Assembly (NCBI GenBank): GCA_021796015.1
Contig: JAJYOT010000001.1
Coordinates: 1-64,000 of the forward strand
DNA: 64,000 bases
Direction: 5' to 3'
DNA from: a bacterium
GTDB taxonomy: Bacteria > Elusimicrobiota > Elusimicrobia > UBA1565 > UBA9628
Below, one piece after another: positions 8,688-16,064 of this stretch (position 1 is the first letter of the stretch; each line of letters opens with the position of its first letter). A model generated the notes under the pieces. That model saw only the letters and a list, made by a program, of their open reading frames with translations, ran no database searches and was not told the DNA's origin. Made by a program: the position numbers and the translations under genes.

Positions 8688-9482
8688 ATGAAAAACCCTT
8701 TTCTGAAGGCCGGACGCTTTGTCGAGGAGCTGCTTGGCCAGGGCCGCTACACCTTCACCCGCGAAGAGGCGGCCCGCAAGCTCGGCCGCTCCCGCAATGC
8801 AACTTATATGTCCCTGCATCGTCTGGTGAACGCCCGAGGTCTGGCCATGCCGCGTTCGGGTTTCTACGTCGTGGTCGATGCGCAGCATCGGGCCGTCGGC
8901 ACCCTGCCGGCCGAATGGTTCATCCACGAGATGATGAAGGACATGGGCCGTCCTTACTATGTCGGGTTGTTGTCGGCGGCGCAGGTTCACGGCGCGGCGC
9001 ACCACCGCCCCCAGGAGTTCCAGGTCATAATCCCGGAGCGCGCGGCGCGGCCGGTGCGTTCAGGCAACGTCTCGATCCGCTTTCACGGCAAGGGGCCTTT
9101 CGAGCGCGCGCAGACCCAGGATGTGAAAACTCCGACAGGCTTCATGCGGGTCTCGACTCCCGAGACAACAGCCTGGGACCTCGTGCGCTACTTCAAGGTC
9201 GCGGGAGGGCTTGATCACGTCGTGACCATCCTGTCCGAGCTGGCGGAAAAAATCGACGCCGCGAAACTTAAGAAACTCGTCAAAGCGCACGGCGAAATGA
9301 TCGTGGCGCAGCGGCTCGGCTATCTTCTGGATAAAATCGGACGCCGCGACCTGTCCAAGGAACTCGCCGATTGGGTCAAGGACGCGCCGTTGCGTCCGCT
9401 TGACCCCGCCGCCCCCTTCCCCGACTTGGAGAGCCGGAAGTGGCGGCTCTGGATCAACGCAAACCCCGAGCCCGAGGCATGA
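8688..9482 (+). CDS. abiEi: AbiEi-type antitoxin / transcriptional repressor
   Basis: 264 aa. AbiEi is the antitoxin of type IV toxin-antitoxin systems that abort phage infection; it represses its own operon and counteracts the nucleotidyltransferase AbiEii without forming a stable complex. The N-terminal winged helix (TREEAARKLGRSRNATYMSLHRL at about 24-46, followed by a GFYVVV wing) and the C-terminal domain with PAEWFIHEMM, YYVGLLSAAQ.HG and STPETTAWDLVRY are the family's signature. ATG lies 11 bases after a TATAAT box. Its stop overlaps the start of the toxin gene (ATGA). It looks complete, unlike its partner. Confidence 0.9.
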   Translation: MKNPFLKAGRFVEELLGQGRYTFTREEAARKLGRSRNATYMSLHRLVNARGLAMPRSGFYVVVDAQHRAVGTLPAEWFIHEMMKDMGRPYYVGLLSAAQVHGAAHHRPQEFQVIIPERAARPVRSGNVSIRFHGKGPFERAQTQDVKTPTGFMRVSTPETTAWDLVRYFKVAGGLDHVVTILSELAEKIDAAKLKKLVKAHGEMIVAQRLGYLLDKIGRRDLSKELADWVKDAPLRPLDPAAPFPDLESRKWRLWINANPEPEA

Positions 9483-9982
9483 TTCCCGAGGCCGCGATCA
9501 CGCATTGGCGCGGCATTGCGCCTTGGCCGCAGGACGCCCAAGTCGAGCAGGACCTGATTCTCTCTCGCGCGCTGACCGAAATATTTCAGGATCCGCTGTT
9601 GTCTAAGTCCCTTCTTCTGCGCGGCGGCACCGCGCTGCACAAGCTTTTGGTTAAAACGCCGCATCGCTACTCGGAGGACATTGACCTCGTTCAGATAAAG
9701 TCCGAGTCAATCGGGCCGGTCATGAGCGCCATCCGCGCCCGACTCGACCCTGTCTTGGGGAAGCCTCGACGCGAGAACAACTCCGACAATGTCACGCTGC
9801 GCTACAGAATGGAGTCGGAGATATCTCCGATCGCGCCCATGCGTCTTAAGATCGAGATCAATACCCGAGAGCATTTCACGGCCTATGAGCCCGAAGCGCG
9901 GCCCTTCTTAAGCGCCGCTTCGGCATCGGAGTTAAAAGGACGGGAAAGAAGCGAGATCAGCTCCTCGGCCGCGAAGAGTTAA
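9479..9982 (+). CDS. abiEii: AbiEii-type nucleotidyltransferase toxin, C-terminally truncated
   Basis: 167 aa, against the roughly 250-300 usual in the family. It overlaps abiEi by four bases. The N-terminal nucleotidyltransferase core is present: LLLRGGTALHKLL, then RYSEDIDLV (motif I with its acid), and LKIEIN (motif III). Similarity stops around residue 140 (ARPF); the tail to residue 167 is low-complexity and the usual C-terminal half, with its conserved K/R-GRD-type motif and helical bundle, is absent. The stop codon lies inside the 3' end of the opposing hydrolase gene, so the truncation coincides with a recombination junction. Toxicity is probably lost; the antitoxin may remain only as a repressor. 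Confidence 0.75.
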   Translation: MIPEAAITHWRGIAPWPQDAQVEQDLILSRALTEIFQDPLLSKSLLLRGGTALHKLLVKTPHRYSEDIDLVQIKSESIGPVMSAIRARLDPVLGKPRRENNSDNVTLRYRMESEISPIAPMRLKIEINTREHFTAYEPEARPFLSAASASELKGRERSEISSSAAKS

Positions 9983-10770
9983 ATCGCACGCAAGAAGGAC
10001 TGAATGACGTCTGCGAATTGCTCGGGTTGATCATAATGGACACCGTGGCCGGCTCCCATGATTTTTTCTACGTAAAGTCTCGGACTAAGGCCGCGCAGCT
10101 CTTCAGCTACCGCCTGCGAAACCACTCCCTTCTCAGCAATCACGAGCAGGCTGGGAACGTCAATGGCGCTCACTAATTGCTTATACTCTGGGTTTGGCGG
10201 CATAAGAACTTGAAAGGCGCTTATGCTCGTTTGATGCCGTGCTTCGGCGATTAATTTTAGGGTTTCTAATGAGCGCTGTGGATGTTTAGTCCGCGCTTCC
10301 GCTAGAGTTTCTTCCGGAGACTCGCTAAGAAGTCGTCGATGCTGTTCGGCCGCATCGCTTTCATAAACCTCGCGCTGAACTTGTGGATTCAAAAAAGTGG
10401 GGTCAACTAAGCCTAGACCCCGAAGAAGCCTGCTCTTACGAGAAGCCAGAAAAGCCGCAGTCATGCCTCCCATGGAATGGCCGATCACAATCGGATGAGA
10501 TAACCTGAGAGAGTGAATAAGACCCTCTATGTCGTTTACATGGTCTTCGTATCGGTATCCGTCGATAGGTGCGCTCGACTTTCCATGACCTCGAGCGTCA
10601 GGCATAATTACATCATATTCTCCTTCCAGAGACTGCGCCACGGAAGTCCAACAGGCCCCGTTCGCGGTTAACCCATGCAGCAAAATTAAAGGAGGTTTGT
10701 TTCCTCCGGTCCTTACGTAGTGTATGTTAATTTGGTTTGTTTCACAAATTGCCAAGTTCCATTCGCTCAT
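9979..10770 (-). CDS. Alpha/beta hydrolase
   Basis: 263 aa, complete. The fold is shown by ILLHGLTANGACW (oxyanion HG), DARGHGKS, the nucleophile elbow GHSMGG with its serine near residue 99, an acid in the VPSLLVIAEKG region, and the late histidine in GAGHGVHYDQPEQF. Such enzymes hydrolyse esters, lactones or amides; the substrate is not predictable. It stands alone on this strand. Its 3' end overlaps the truncated abiEii by four bases, which suggests it arrived together with the rearrangement that removed the end of that toxin gene. Confidence 0.85.
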   Translation of the reverse strand: MSEWNLAICETNQINIHYVRTGGNKPPLILLHGLTANGACWTSVAQSLEGEYDVIMPDARGHGKSSAPIDGYRYEDHVNDIEGLIHSLRLSHPIVIGHSMGGMTAAFLASRKSRLLRGLGLVDPTFLNPQVQREVYESDAAEQHRRLLSESPEETLAEARTKHPQRSLETLKLIAEARHQTSISAFQVLMPPNPEYKQLVSAIDVPSLLVIAEKGVVSQAVAEELRGLSPRLYVEKIMGAGHGVHYDQPEQFADVIQSFLRAI

Positions 10771-10823
10771 AACTATGCCTAAGATGGATTATTTTACAAC
10801 AACATTGTCTTTTTTTCCGAAAG

Positions 10824-10864
10824 CAATCAAGGCCGGACAAAAAACCGCGAAACCGGGTTTTTCC
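10824..10864 (+). repeat. 41-bp direct repeat, left copy
   Basis: Matches 36 of 41 bases with 11687-11727. The best conserved part is the TCAAGGCCGGACAAAAAACC core, followed by a G/C-rich stretch ending TTTTCC. The two copies have the same orientation and flank only the hepT-mntA pair. Confidence 0.75.
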
Positions 10865-10870
10865 AAGAGG

Positions 10871-11212
10871 CTAAGGAGAGATGTTTTTCAACGCCTCGCG
10901 CAGATGAACCGTTAAGGTTGGAATTTTGTTTCGGACGATATCCAATATGATTTCGTCATCAATGCCGAAATATTGATGGATGAGAATATCTCGAAGCCCG
11001 GCCAGCTTTCTCCAATCTATTCGCGGGTTCTTACCGCGTATGGATTCGGGAATATTTTTCGCCGCTTCTCCTATCAACTCGAGGTTCCGCAAAACGGCGT
11101 CCTTGGTTTTTTCATCTTCGTGCCATTTCTCGGAATTCCCGTTAATATAGGCCGATATCTTACGGGTCGCCTCCAGCATATCCTCCAGGTAGACTCTATA
11201 ATCCCTGGACAT
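10871..11212 (-). CDS. hepT: HepT-like RNase toxin (DUF86)
   Basis: 113 aa. HEPN-domain toxin of the HepT/MntA type VII toxin-antitoxin family. The catalytic motif Rx4HxY is intact: R74, H79, Y81 in RDILIHQYF. LELIGEAAKNIP is the usual conserved helix. The ATG lies inside the 3' end of mntA (17-base overlap), so the two are co-translated. In known pairs MntA adds AMP to a tyrosine of HepT, at the Y of this motif, to silence it. The pair sits between two 41-bp direct repeats and so may move as a unit. Confidence 0.92.
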   Translation of the reverse strand: MSRDYRVYLEDMLEATRKISAYINGNSEKWHEDEKTKDAVLRNLELIGEAAKNIPESIRGKNPRIDWRKLAGLRDILIHQYFGIDDEIILDIVRNKIPTLTVHLREALKNISP

Positions 11213-11498
11213 AAAGAGTCGCGTTTAGAATATCGCGTTTCAGCCGCGGCTTTATGGCCTCGGGACAAACTAGATCGACCGGCCGCTCGAATGTTTCCTC
11301 GAGAAAAAACTTAAGATCCATATAGGAATCGAAGGATTTGCGCTCGAACTCGACTAGAAAATCAAGATCGCTATCCGGGCCGCCTCGGCCCGCGGCGAAC
11401 GAGCCGAAAAGCCCAAGGCGCTTCACCCCCAACCGTTCGAGAGTTTTCTTATTTTTGCCGATGACGTCAAGTATTTGTTCGCCGCTTTTCGCATTCAT
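11196..11498 (-). CDS. mntA: MntA-like minimal nucleotidyltransferase antitoxin
   Basis: 100 aa. The minimal nucleotidyltransferase signature is complete: GSFAAGRGGPDSDLDFLVEF with G32, S33, D44 and D46, and a third acid in PVDLVC. It is expected to AMPylate and neutralise the HepT toxin encoded just downstream; the genes overlap by 17 bases. The gene order antitoxin then toxin and the small size are typical of the family. No clear promoter is visible in the region between this start and the tRNA fragment. Confidence 0.92.
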   Translation of the reverse strand: MNAKSGEQILDVIGKNKKTLERLGVKRLGLFGSFAAGRGGPDSDLDFLVEFERKSFDSYMDLKFFLEETFERPVDLVCPEAIKPRLKRDILNATLYVQGL

Positions 11499-11686
11499 AC
11501 CATTTCCACTTTCCGAACGTCCCCTCTTTTAACCCAAAATTATTTTACCACTTTATCGCCTTGGCTTGGCGGACAAAGACGCCAAAAGTTTGGTGTCCAA
11601 ATAGTGTCCATCCGGGGTCAAAAACGGGAAAAATCCAGCAAAGCCCAAAAAATGAATTTTAGTGATTTCTCGTCGAGAAACCGAAT

Positions 11687-11727
11687 CAGTCAAGGCCGGA
11701 CAAAAAACCGGGGAATCGGGCTTTTCC
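11687..11727 (+). repeat. 41-bp direct repeat, right copy, abutting a cut tRNA gene
   Basis: Second copy of the repeat at 10824-10864. Two bases beyond its right end begins the anticodon-loop end of a truncated tRNA-Ala on the opposite strand, so this copy marks the exact place where the tRNA gene was broken. The 190 bases between mntA and this repeat hold no gene; they include a small palindrome TTTCTCGTCGAGAAA (11666-11680) and the phrase GGTGTCCAAATAGTGTCC. Confidence 0.75.
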
Positions 11728-11729
11728 CA

Positions 11730-11767
11730 TTGCGAACGAGGCGCTCTCCCAGCTGAGCTACACGCCC
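11730..11767 (-). tRNA. tRNA-Ala(CGC) 5' half, truncated after the anticodon loop
   Basis: On the minus strand: acceptor arm GGGCGTG, TA, D-arm GCTC-AGCTGGGA-GAGC, G, anticodon stem CCTCG and loop TTCGCAA with anticodon CGC. The stem partner CGAGG, the T-arm and the acceptor partner CACGCCC do not follow, nor do I find them elsewhere in the window. The break falls at the anticodon loop, one of the known integrase attachment sites inside tRNA genes. As it stands it cannot give a working tRNA. Confidence 0.75.
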
Positions 11768-11780
11768 ATTGTTTTTAGAA

Positions 11781-13646
11781 TTATACTTTTATCCACCTCC
11801 TGGCGAAAAGCGCCCATAGCGCCAAACCGAAAAAAGTTGAGAGGGTGATCATCAAGCCAATCCAAAAGGATTTAGGCGAAAAGTCAAAGGATATCTCGTG
11901 TTTTCCGAAAGGAACCACAATGGCAGGGAACGCGCCCTCAAAACGCTGATGGGGAACTTTATGCCCATCGAGAAGCGCATTCCACCCCGGGTAATCAATT
12001 TCTGAGAAAACAACCGTCGCTTGGCTTGGCAAACGCGCAAGCGCGTCAATATGGCCAAATCGGTAGGCCGTGATCTTGATATTTCCCTTCCCGCCTGGCG
12101 CAATAAAAAGGCGCGGCAAAACCCGCGTCTGCGGTCTTAAAATAACTTTTATGTCTCCTTGCGTTAATTTCCGTACGTTTCCGGACAACGTCAATATGAC
12201 TGAAGCGCCGGCATAATCCAGTAAGCGCGAGTGGGGCCCTTCCGCGTCCAGGCGTTGAAGATATTTTTCAGCGAGTTGAGTTCTCAAGACCTGGTAACTG
12301 CGGAACTCTTGAATGCCGAACGCAATTCCAAAAGAAGGCGCCAAAAAATCGCGCATCAAAAGATAATCCTCTTCTTTCGCTAGGGAGCCGGACTGCCAAA
12401 GATGGTAAAGAGGCCGCGCGTAAAAGATGCGAGCAGGTTGCGGCAAACGCTTAAGATTCTCCGCTAAAGCCGGGATATCCGTGAGAAATGCGGGGCGCGC
12501 CCAAGCTTGCCGCGGAAATTGAGCAAAGAGGACAAGATCGACAACTATAAGAATGACCGCCAGCCAGCGCCATTTCTTTCGCAGATGGGAAATTCCTGCG
12601 GCGCATAAGAGCCCCAACGCGGAAGAAGAGGCCAAAAGCCAGTTCGCCGGAAATCTAAAGACGCGAAAAATAGGAATGGCGGCGTATCCGGGCAGATATC
12701 CGCCCAGACTGAGAATAAAGGCCGCAACACAAATAAGGGCCAGCGTTTTCTCCTCCTTATCGCCGCACCACCAACCCCAGACCGCCAGGGCCAACGCGAT
12801 GGGGCCCACATAAAACGTGATCACGGCAGGGTCGCCATTCATGCTTGGGCGAAAGGCGTACCACTGGGGAATCAATATCTCCTTGAGCAGAAGAAGAGGC
12901 GAAATGGAATATTGCGTCGCGCTCGCCGAATTGAGAATAACAGGCCGGATTGAATGGATGAAGAGCTCAAGAAATGGAACCCATTGCATGGCCGAAAATC
13001 CCAAAGCCCAAACCAGTCCTTGCAAAAATCTAAGAAAATGGATTCGCCCACGGGCGAAGGCGACGCCTCCGACCATGGCGAGGATGACGAGAAAAAACGG
13101 CGGAAATCCGGAGAGCCAACAAAGAGAAAGGCAGATGCCCATGCCCAAAGACGATCCCTCGGCCTCGAAGTAGAGAACGGCAGGGAGCCATGCGGCGGAA
13201 GCAAAGTGGTCCAGCAGGCAGATTCTGGACGTAAAAAAACCGTTGAGCCCCGCGATGGCCGCTGCGGCCGCCGCGGCGGCTAAATCAGCCCATTTCCGAT
13301 AGGCTAATGCTCCCAAGAAAAAGGCCGCAAGCAAGGTATGAAAAGTCACCCAAACTCGCATAAAATCGATGAAATTCGGAAGGAACGCGGCAAAACACAA
13401 CGGCGGATAAAGAGCCATGGTTTGGGGGTCGGCCAAATACGGTTCGCCCAGATTTCGAGCGGCATCCCATAATGGGATATGCGGGACTGCCCAGACAGAA
13501 CGCGCAATGCTCCAATTTGGGTAAAATAAGGTGATTAAGTTACCTGTCACTGGCGTCTGATTTTGGAGAAAGAGCGGCCACCAAGATAAAAGTAATACCA
13601 TCGTAGAGACTAGAATTATGATGGCAGTCCAGCGAAATCTAGCCAT
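11781..13646 (-). CDS. YfhO-like polytopic membrane protein
   Basis: 621 aa. It begins with a transmembrane helix and has about a dozen hydrophobic segments up to residue 375, followed by a soluble domain and a final helix near 595-615. The N-terminal loop carries the acidic/aromatic pattern NLITLFYPNW...PLWDAARNLGEPYLADPQ, and the end of the soluble domain reads YPGWNALLDG...VPFGKHEISFDFSPKSF, both typical of the YfhO family (GT-C fold glycosyltransferases linked to sugar transfer onto lipids or teichoic acid). Acceptor and donor are unknown here. It lies between the tRNA-Ala fragment and a divergent exported protein; its start is preceded by GAGGAGAG. Confidence 0.8.
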   Translation of the reverse strand: MARFRWTAIIILVSTMVLLLSWWPLFLQNQTPVTGNLITLFYPNWSIARSVWAVPHIPLWDAARNLGEPYLADPQTMALYPPLCFAAFLPNFIDFMRVWVTFHTLLAAFFLGALAYRKWADLAAAAAAAAIAGLNGFFTSRICLLDHFASAAWLPAVLYFEAEGSSLGMGICLSLCWLSGFPPFFLVILAMVGGVAFARGRIHFLRFLQGLVWALGFSAMQWVPFLELFIHSIRPVILNSASATQYSISPLLLLKEILIPQWYAFRPSMNGDPAVITFYVGPIALALAVWGWWCGDKEEKTLALICVAAFILSLGGYLPGYAAIPIFRVFRFPANWLLASSSALGLLCAAGISHLRKKWRWLAVILIVVDLVLFAQFPRQAWARPAFLTDIPALAENLKRLPQPARIFYARPLYHLWQSGSLAKEEDYLLMRDFLAPSFGIAFGIQEFRSYQVLRTQLAEKYLQRLDAEGPHSRLLDYAGASVILTLSGNVRKLTQGDIKVILRPQTRVLPRLFIAPGGKGNIKITAYRFGHIDALARLPSQATVVFSEIDYPGWNALLDGHKVPHQRFEGAFPAIVVPFGKHEISFDFSPKSFWIGLMITLSTFFGLALWALFARRWIKV

Positions 13647-13659
13647 GGTTTTATGGTTT

Positions 13660-13681
13660 CTCTCCTCTGAGTTGCACGCCC
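13660..13681 (-). repeat. Short tRNA-Ala-like 5' fragment upstream of yfhO-like gene
   Basis: Minus strand GGGCGTGCAACTCAGAGGAG resembles the start of the tRNA-Ala fragment at 11767 (GGGCGTGTAGCTCAGCTGGG), including the preceding AT. Both copies have the same orientation and flank the yfhO-like gene. It may be a decayed duplicate of the tRNA 5' end, or coincidence with the ribosome binding site. Confidence 0.3.
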
Positions 13682-13717
13682 ATGTTCAAGGATAATACAA
13701 AATCCTCTGCTTCAACC

Positions 13718-13742
13718 AGTGTTGTTTAGCGGACACAACACT
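13718..13742. repeat. Inverted repeat between divergent genes
   Basis: Perfect 8-base arms AGTGTTGT and ACAACACT separated by nine bases, in the gap between the divergent yfhO-like gene and the exported-protein gene at 13837. A possible operator or transcript hairpin. Confidence 0.4.
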
Positions 13743-13784
13743 AGGCCCTTTAGCCTTATAACTCCTAGGCCTTTGGGCCCAGGC
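13742..13784 (-). repeat. GC-rich interspersed repeat, copy A
   Basis: Read on the minus strand: GCCTGGGCC, C, AAAGGCC, TA, ten variable bases, GGC, T, AAAGGGCCTA. The same arrangement occurs at 45650-45691 on the plus strand. Parts are self-complementary (GGGCC/GGCCT), so it may fold. It lies about 50 bases upstream of an exported-protein gene, as does copy B more distantly. Confidence 0.6.
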
Positions 13785-13800
13785 GCGGATGTTACCCCGC

Positions 13801-13809
13801 TGATACAAT
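13801..13809 (+). promoter_or_regulatory. Extended -10 element
   Basis: TGA-TACAAT. Transcription would start near 13816, giving a 21-base leader with GGGGG before ATG 13837. No clear -35 box, as is common for extended -10 promoters. Confidence 0.5.
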
Positions 13810-13836
13810 AAACCTATGAAGCATGGGGGTTTCTCA

Positions 13837-15057
13837 ATGAAAAAAACGCTTATAGGAATTCCAAACACGGCGTTAATCGCGCTGACCTTGACGCTGTCTT
13901 CTCATTTTGTTTTCGCGCTGGGGCAAGAAAGTTTTCACGAAAGCCTACCGGATAAAATTTCTCTCTCGAACGCGGCCTTAAACCCCGAAGCCGATATGAC
14001 CGCGAGTATGCCCTCAAGCGACGAAATAGGTAATGCTTCCGCGGAAGAATTTCTCGTCAATCCTGAGATGAATTCCCAAGAACTCTCGGTCGAAAGCCAA
14101 CACAAGATTCAAATGGAGGCGCCTATTGAGAAAGCTCTGAGCCCTGGAAAAACATCAACGCCCATCGGACAAAAAACAGTCTTCTCCCTTCACGCCCAAA
14201 AAACGATGATTCCAAAAACGCTCCGGCATATCCATTTAGCCGTTTCGGAAAAAATTTCAGACGCCGTGGGAAGCGTTTGGGCAAAATTTTTTGATAATGA
14301 AAATTCCGGGAACCGCCAGGGAGAGCTTCAGCCCGTCCGCATCGCCTATGGAAATGGAAAAACGCAAAATTTTATTGGAGGAAATAAACGCGCCAAATTC
14401 AACTTAGAAAAATATCGCGAAACCCCTTCCGGAATAAACTCCCAACGCCCCAACAATTTACCCGCTCCGATTGATCATAAAGCGTCTAAAACAAAAAAAT
14501 GGGCGCAAAGACTTCTGGTCTTAACCGGAGCCTTGGCGGCTCTCAGCGCGGGAACGGTCTATGCCTCTCTTTTACCTCTGGCCTTGGTCTTTCCAAGTTC
14601 ATGGGCGTTTCTCATGCTTGGAAATATGATTGGTCCGCGCGCCATGATGAACGCCGCCTCAAAAGGTGAAAAACCTATTTCTACGCTCCGCCTTGCCGTA
14701 GGATCAGCCCTGATGCTCGCCGGCGCGGGCGGCATCGCAGCGGGGTTTCTCGGATTAATTTCAGCAACCGGGCTTATCTCGGCGCACGCGGCCGCAAGCG
14801 CCCTTCCGTTTGACACGCCCAGCTCCCAAGCCAGCCGAACCTTGATTGAATGGCTGTTTCGCGGCGCCGTTGGGGGCGGGCTCATCGCCAGCGTCATTGA
14901 TCTCGCTAAAAATTTTTTCGAGAAGATCCCCGCCGTATCGGGGAAATTAATTCATGCTAAAATAAATTGGATCGTCTTTGGGCTTTATCTGCTTGTCGGG
15001 CTTGGCTTAGGCGCGGTCTTAGGACTGGTGGCCGGGTCTTTTGCGGTCATTCTGTAA
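13837..15057 (+). CDS. Exported/membrane protein of unknown function
   Basis: 406 aa from ATG 13837, chosen because GGGGGT lies seven bases upstream and the signal peptide (MKKTLIGIP...HFVFA, about 27 residues) then starts correctly; an upstream ATG at 13816 would sit at the predicted transcription start. After the signal peptide comes a polar region of about 190 residues rich in Ser, Asn and Glu, then four hydrophobic segments with Gly/Ala-rich packing between about residues 220 and 406. I recognise no family. It is followed by two further exported proteins on the same strand (gaps of 26 and 3 bases), probably one operon. Confidence 0.75.
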   Translation: MKKTLIGIPNTALIALTLTLSSHFVFALGQESFHESLPDKISLSNAALNPEADMTASMPSSDEIGNASAEEFLVNPEMNSQELSVESQHKIQMEAPIEKALSPGKTSTPIGQKTVFSLHAQKTMIPKTLRHIHLAVSEKISDAVGSVWAKFFDNENSGNRQGELQPVRIAYGNGKTQNFIGGNKRAKFNLEKYRETPSGINSQRPNNLPAPIDHKASKTKKWAQRLLVLTGALAALSAGTVYASLLPLALVFPSSWAFLMLGNMIGPRAMMNAASKGEKPISTLRLAVGSALMLAGAGGIAAGFLGLISATGLISAHAAASALPFDTPSSQASRTLIEWLFRGAVGGGLIASVIDLAKNFFEKIPAVSGKLIHAKINWIVFGLYLLVGLGLGAVLGLVAGSFAVIL

Positions 15058-15083
15058 GTTTCAATATTGAACAAGGAGAACAA

Positions 15084-16061
15084 ATGAAAAAAATGCGTTA
15101 TCTCTCGGCGGCAGTTCTGGCAACAAGTCTCTTTTCTTCTCGCTTGGCTTTCTCAGCTCCTTACGGGGAATATCTTGTCACCCCGCGCCCGTTCAATGGG
15201 TTTTCAATTCTAGGCGGTGATCGAAAAAAAGTTCTCAGGTATTACGGCGGCCCTGTGATTTCCCACGTCAAGGTTTTTGTCGTTTATTGGGGCAGCGAAG
15301 TCAATACGGAACTTCAGGTCAAACTCAAGCCTTTTTACCAATCCATTCTCAGTAGCAACTACATGGACGTTCTAGCCCAGTATAAAACCGATATTCCCGC
15401 CATGGACGGGCGCCCTGGAACTGGACAGACAATAGGCCATGGAAATTTCATCGGCCAACAAACCATCGAACCCAAAAACCAAGCGACTACGCTGACCGAT
15501 AGAATGATTCAAAAAGAGCTTTCTCTCCAAATCGCCAAAGGAGTTTTACCCGCGCCGGATGAAAACACCCTTTATATGCTCTATTTCCCTCAAGGAATCA
15601 TAATCAAAGGCCCAGGCGGGTCCGGCGACTCTTGCCAAACCTTCGACGCCTATCACGATGGATTTAAAGCATTAGGCGGCGCAATTTTTTACGGGGTCAT
15701 GCCGGATTGCGAGGAAAATTTTGAATCCGTGACCGTCGCGTCTTCGCATGAAATGATTGAAGCCGTGACCGACCCCTTTCCAACGCCGGGAAATCATCCC
15801 TCCTATCCACAGGCTTGGAATTCCACTCAGGGAGATGAGGTTGCCGACCTCTGCCAAATGGGAGCGCCGTCTTATGTTTCGGGAAGCGTGAGTAGCGTCG
15901 TCGCAAGGCCATGGAGTAATTCCATCGGCACTTGCGCCAAGGGCCCCTGGACGGATGGAGCGGCTTTGAGCGCCGCTCTTTCCTCCACGATTCAAGCCAA
16001 ATTGGCTCCGATTCAGGCGATGTCTTCTCTCTCGATGGACAGTTTATGGCGAGGGCGATAG
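15084..16061 (+). CDS. Exported protein with metallopeptidase-like HExxE motif
   Basis: 325 aa from ATG 15084, with AAGGAG six bases upstream. Signal peptide MKKMRYLSAAVLATSLFSSRLAFSA. The centre contains VFVVYWGSEV, and residues 220-231 read SSHEMIEAVTDP (H222, E223, E226), followed by GDEVADLC at 250-257. Secreted bacterial and plant proteins with an HE..EA.TDP motif and a later E.ADLC motif form a loosely described group in which the His and acidic residues resemble a metal site. Proteolytic activity is unproven. It sits between two other exported proteins of unknown function. Confidence 0.7.
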   Translation: MKKMRYLSAAVLATSLFSSRLAFSAPYGEYLVTPRPFNGFSILGGDRKKVLRYYGGPVISHVKVFVVYWGSEVNTELQVKLKPFYQSILSSNYMDVLAQYKTDIPAMDGRPGTGQTIGHGNFIGQQTIEPKNQATTLTDRMIQKELSLQIAKGVLPAPDENTLYMLYFPQGIIIKGPGGSGDSCQTFDAYHDGFKALGGAIFYGVMPDCEENFESVTVASSHEMIEAVTDPFPTPGNHPSYPQAWNSTQGDEVADLCQMGAPSYVSGSVSSVVARPWSNSIGTCAKGPWTDGAALSAALSSTIQAKLAPIQAMSSLSMDSLWRGR

Positions 16062-16064
16062 GAT

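Noticed and set aside
10771..11767. Group I intron in the tRNA-Ala anticodon loop
   Set aside because: No 3' tRNA half is found downstream on that strand and no intron core is visible; the space holds hepT-mntA. Truncation by recombination explains it better.
14967..15083. Longer start for the HExxE exported protein
   Set aside because: It overlaps the previous gene in a different frame and would bury the signal peptide; ATG 15084 has AAGGAG in front.
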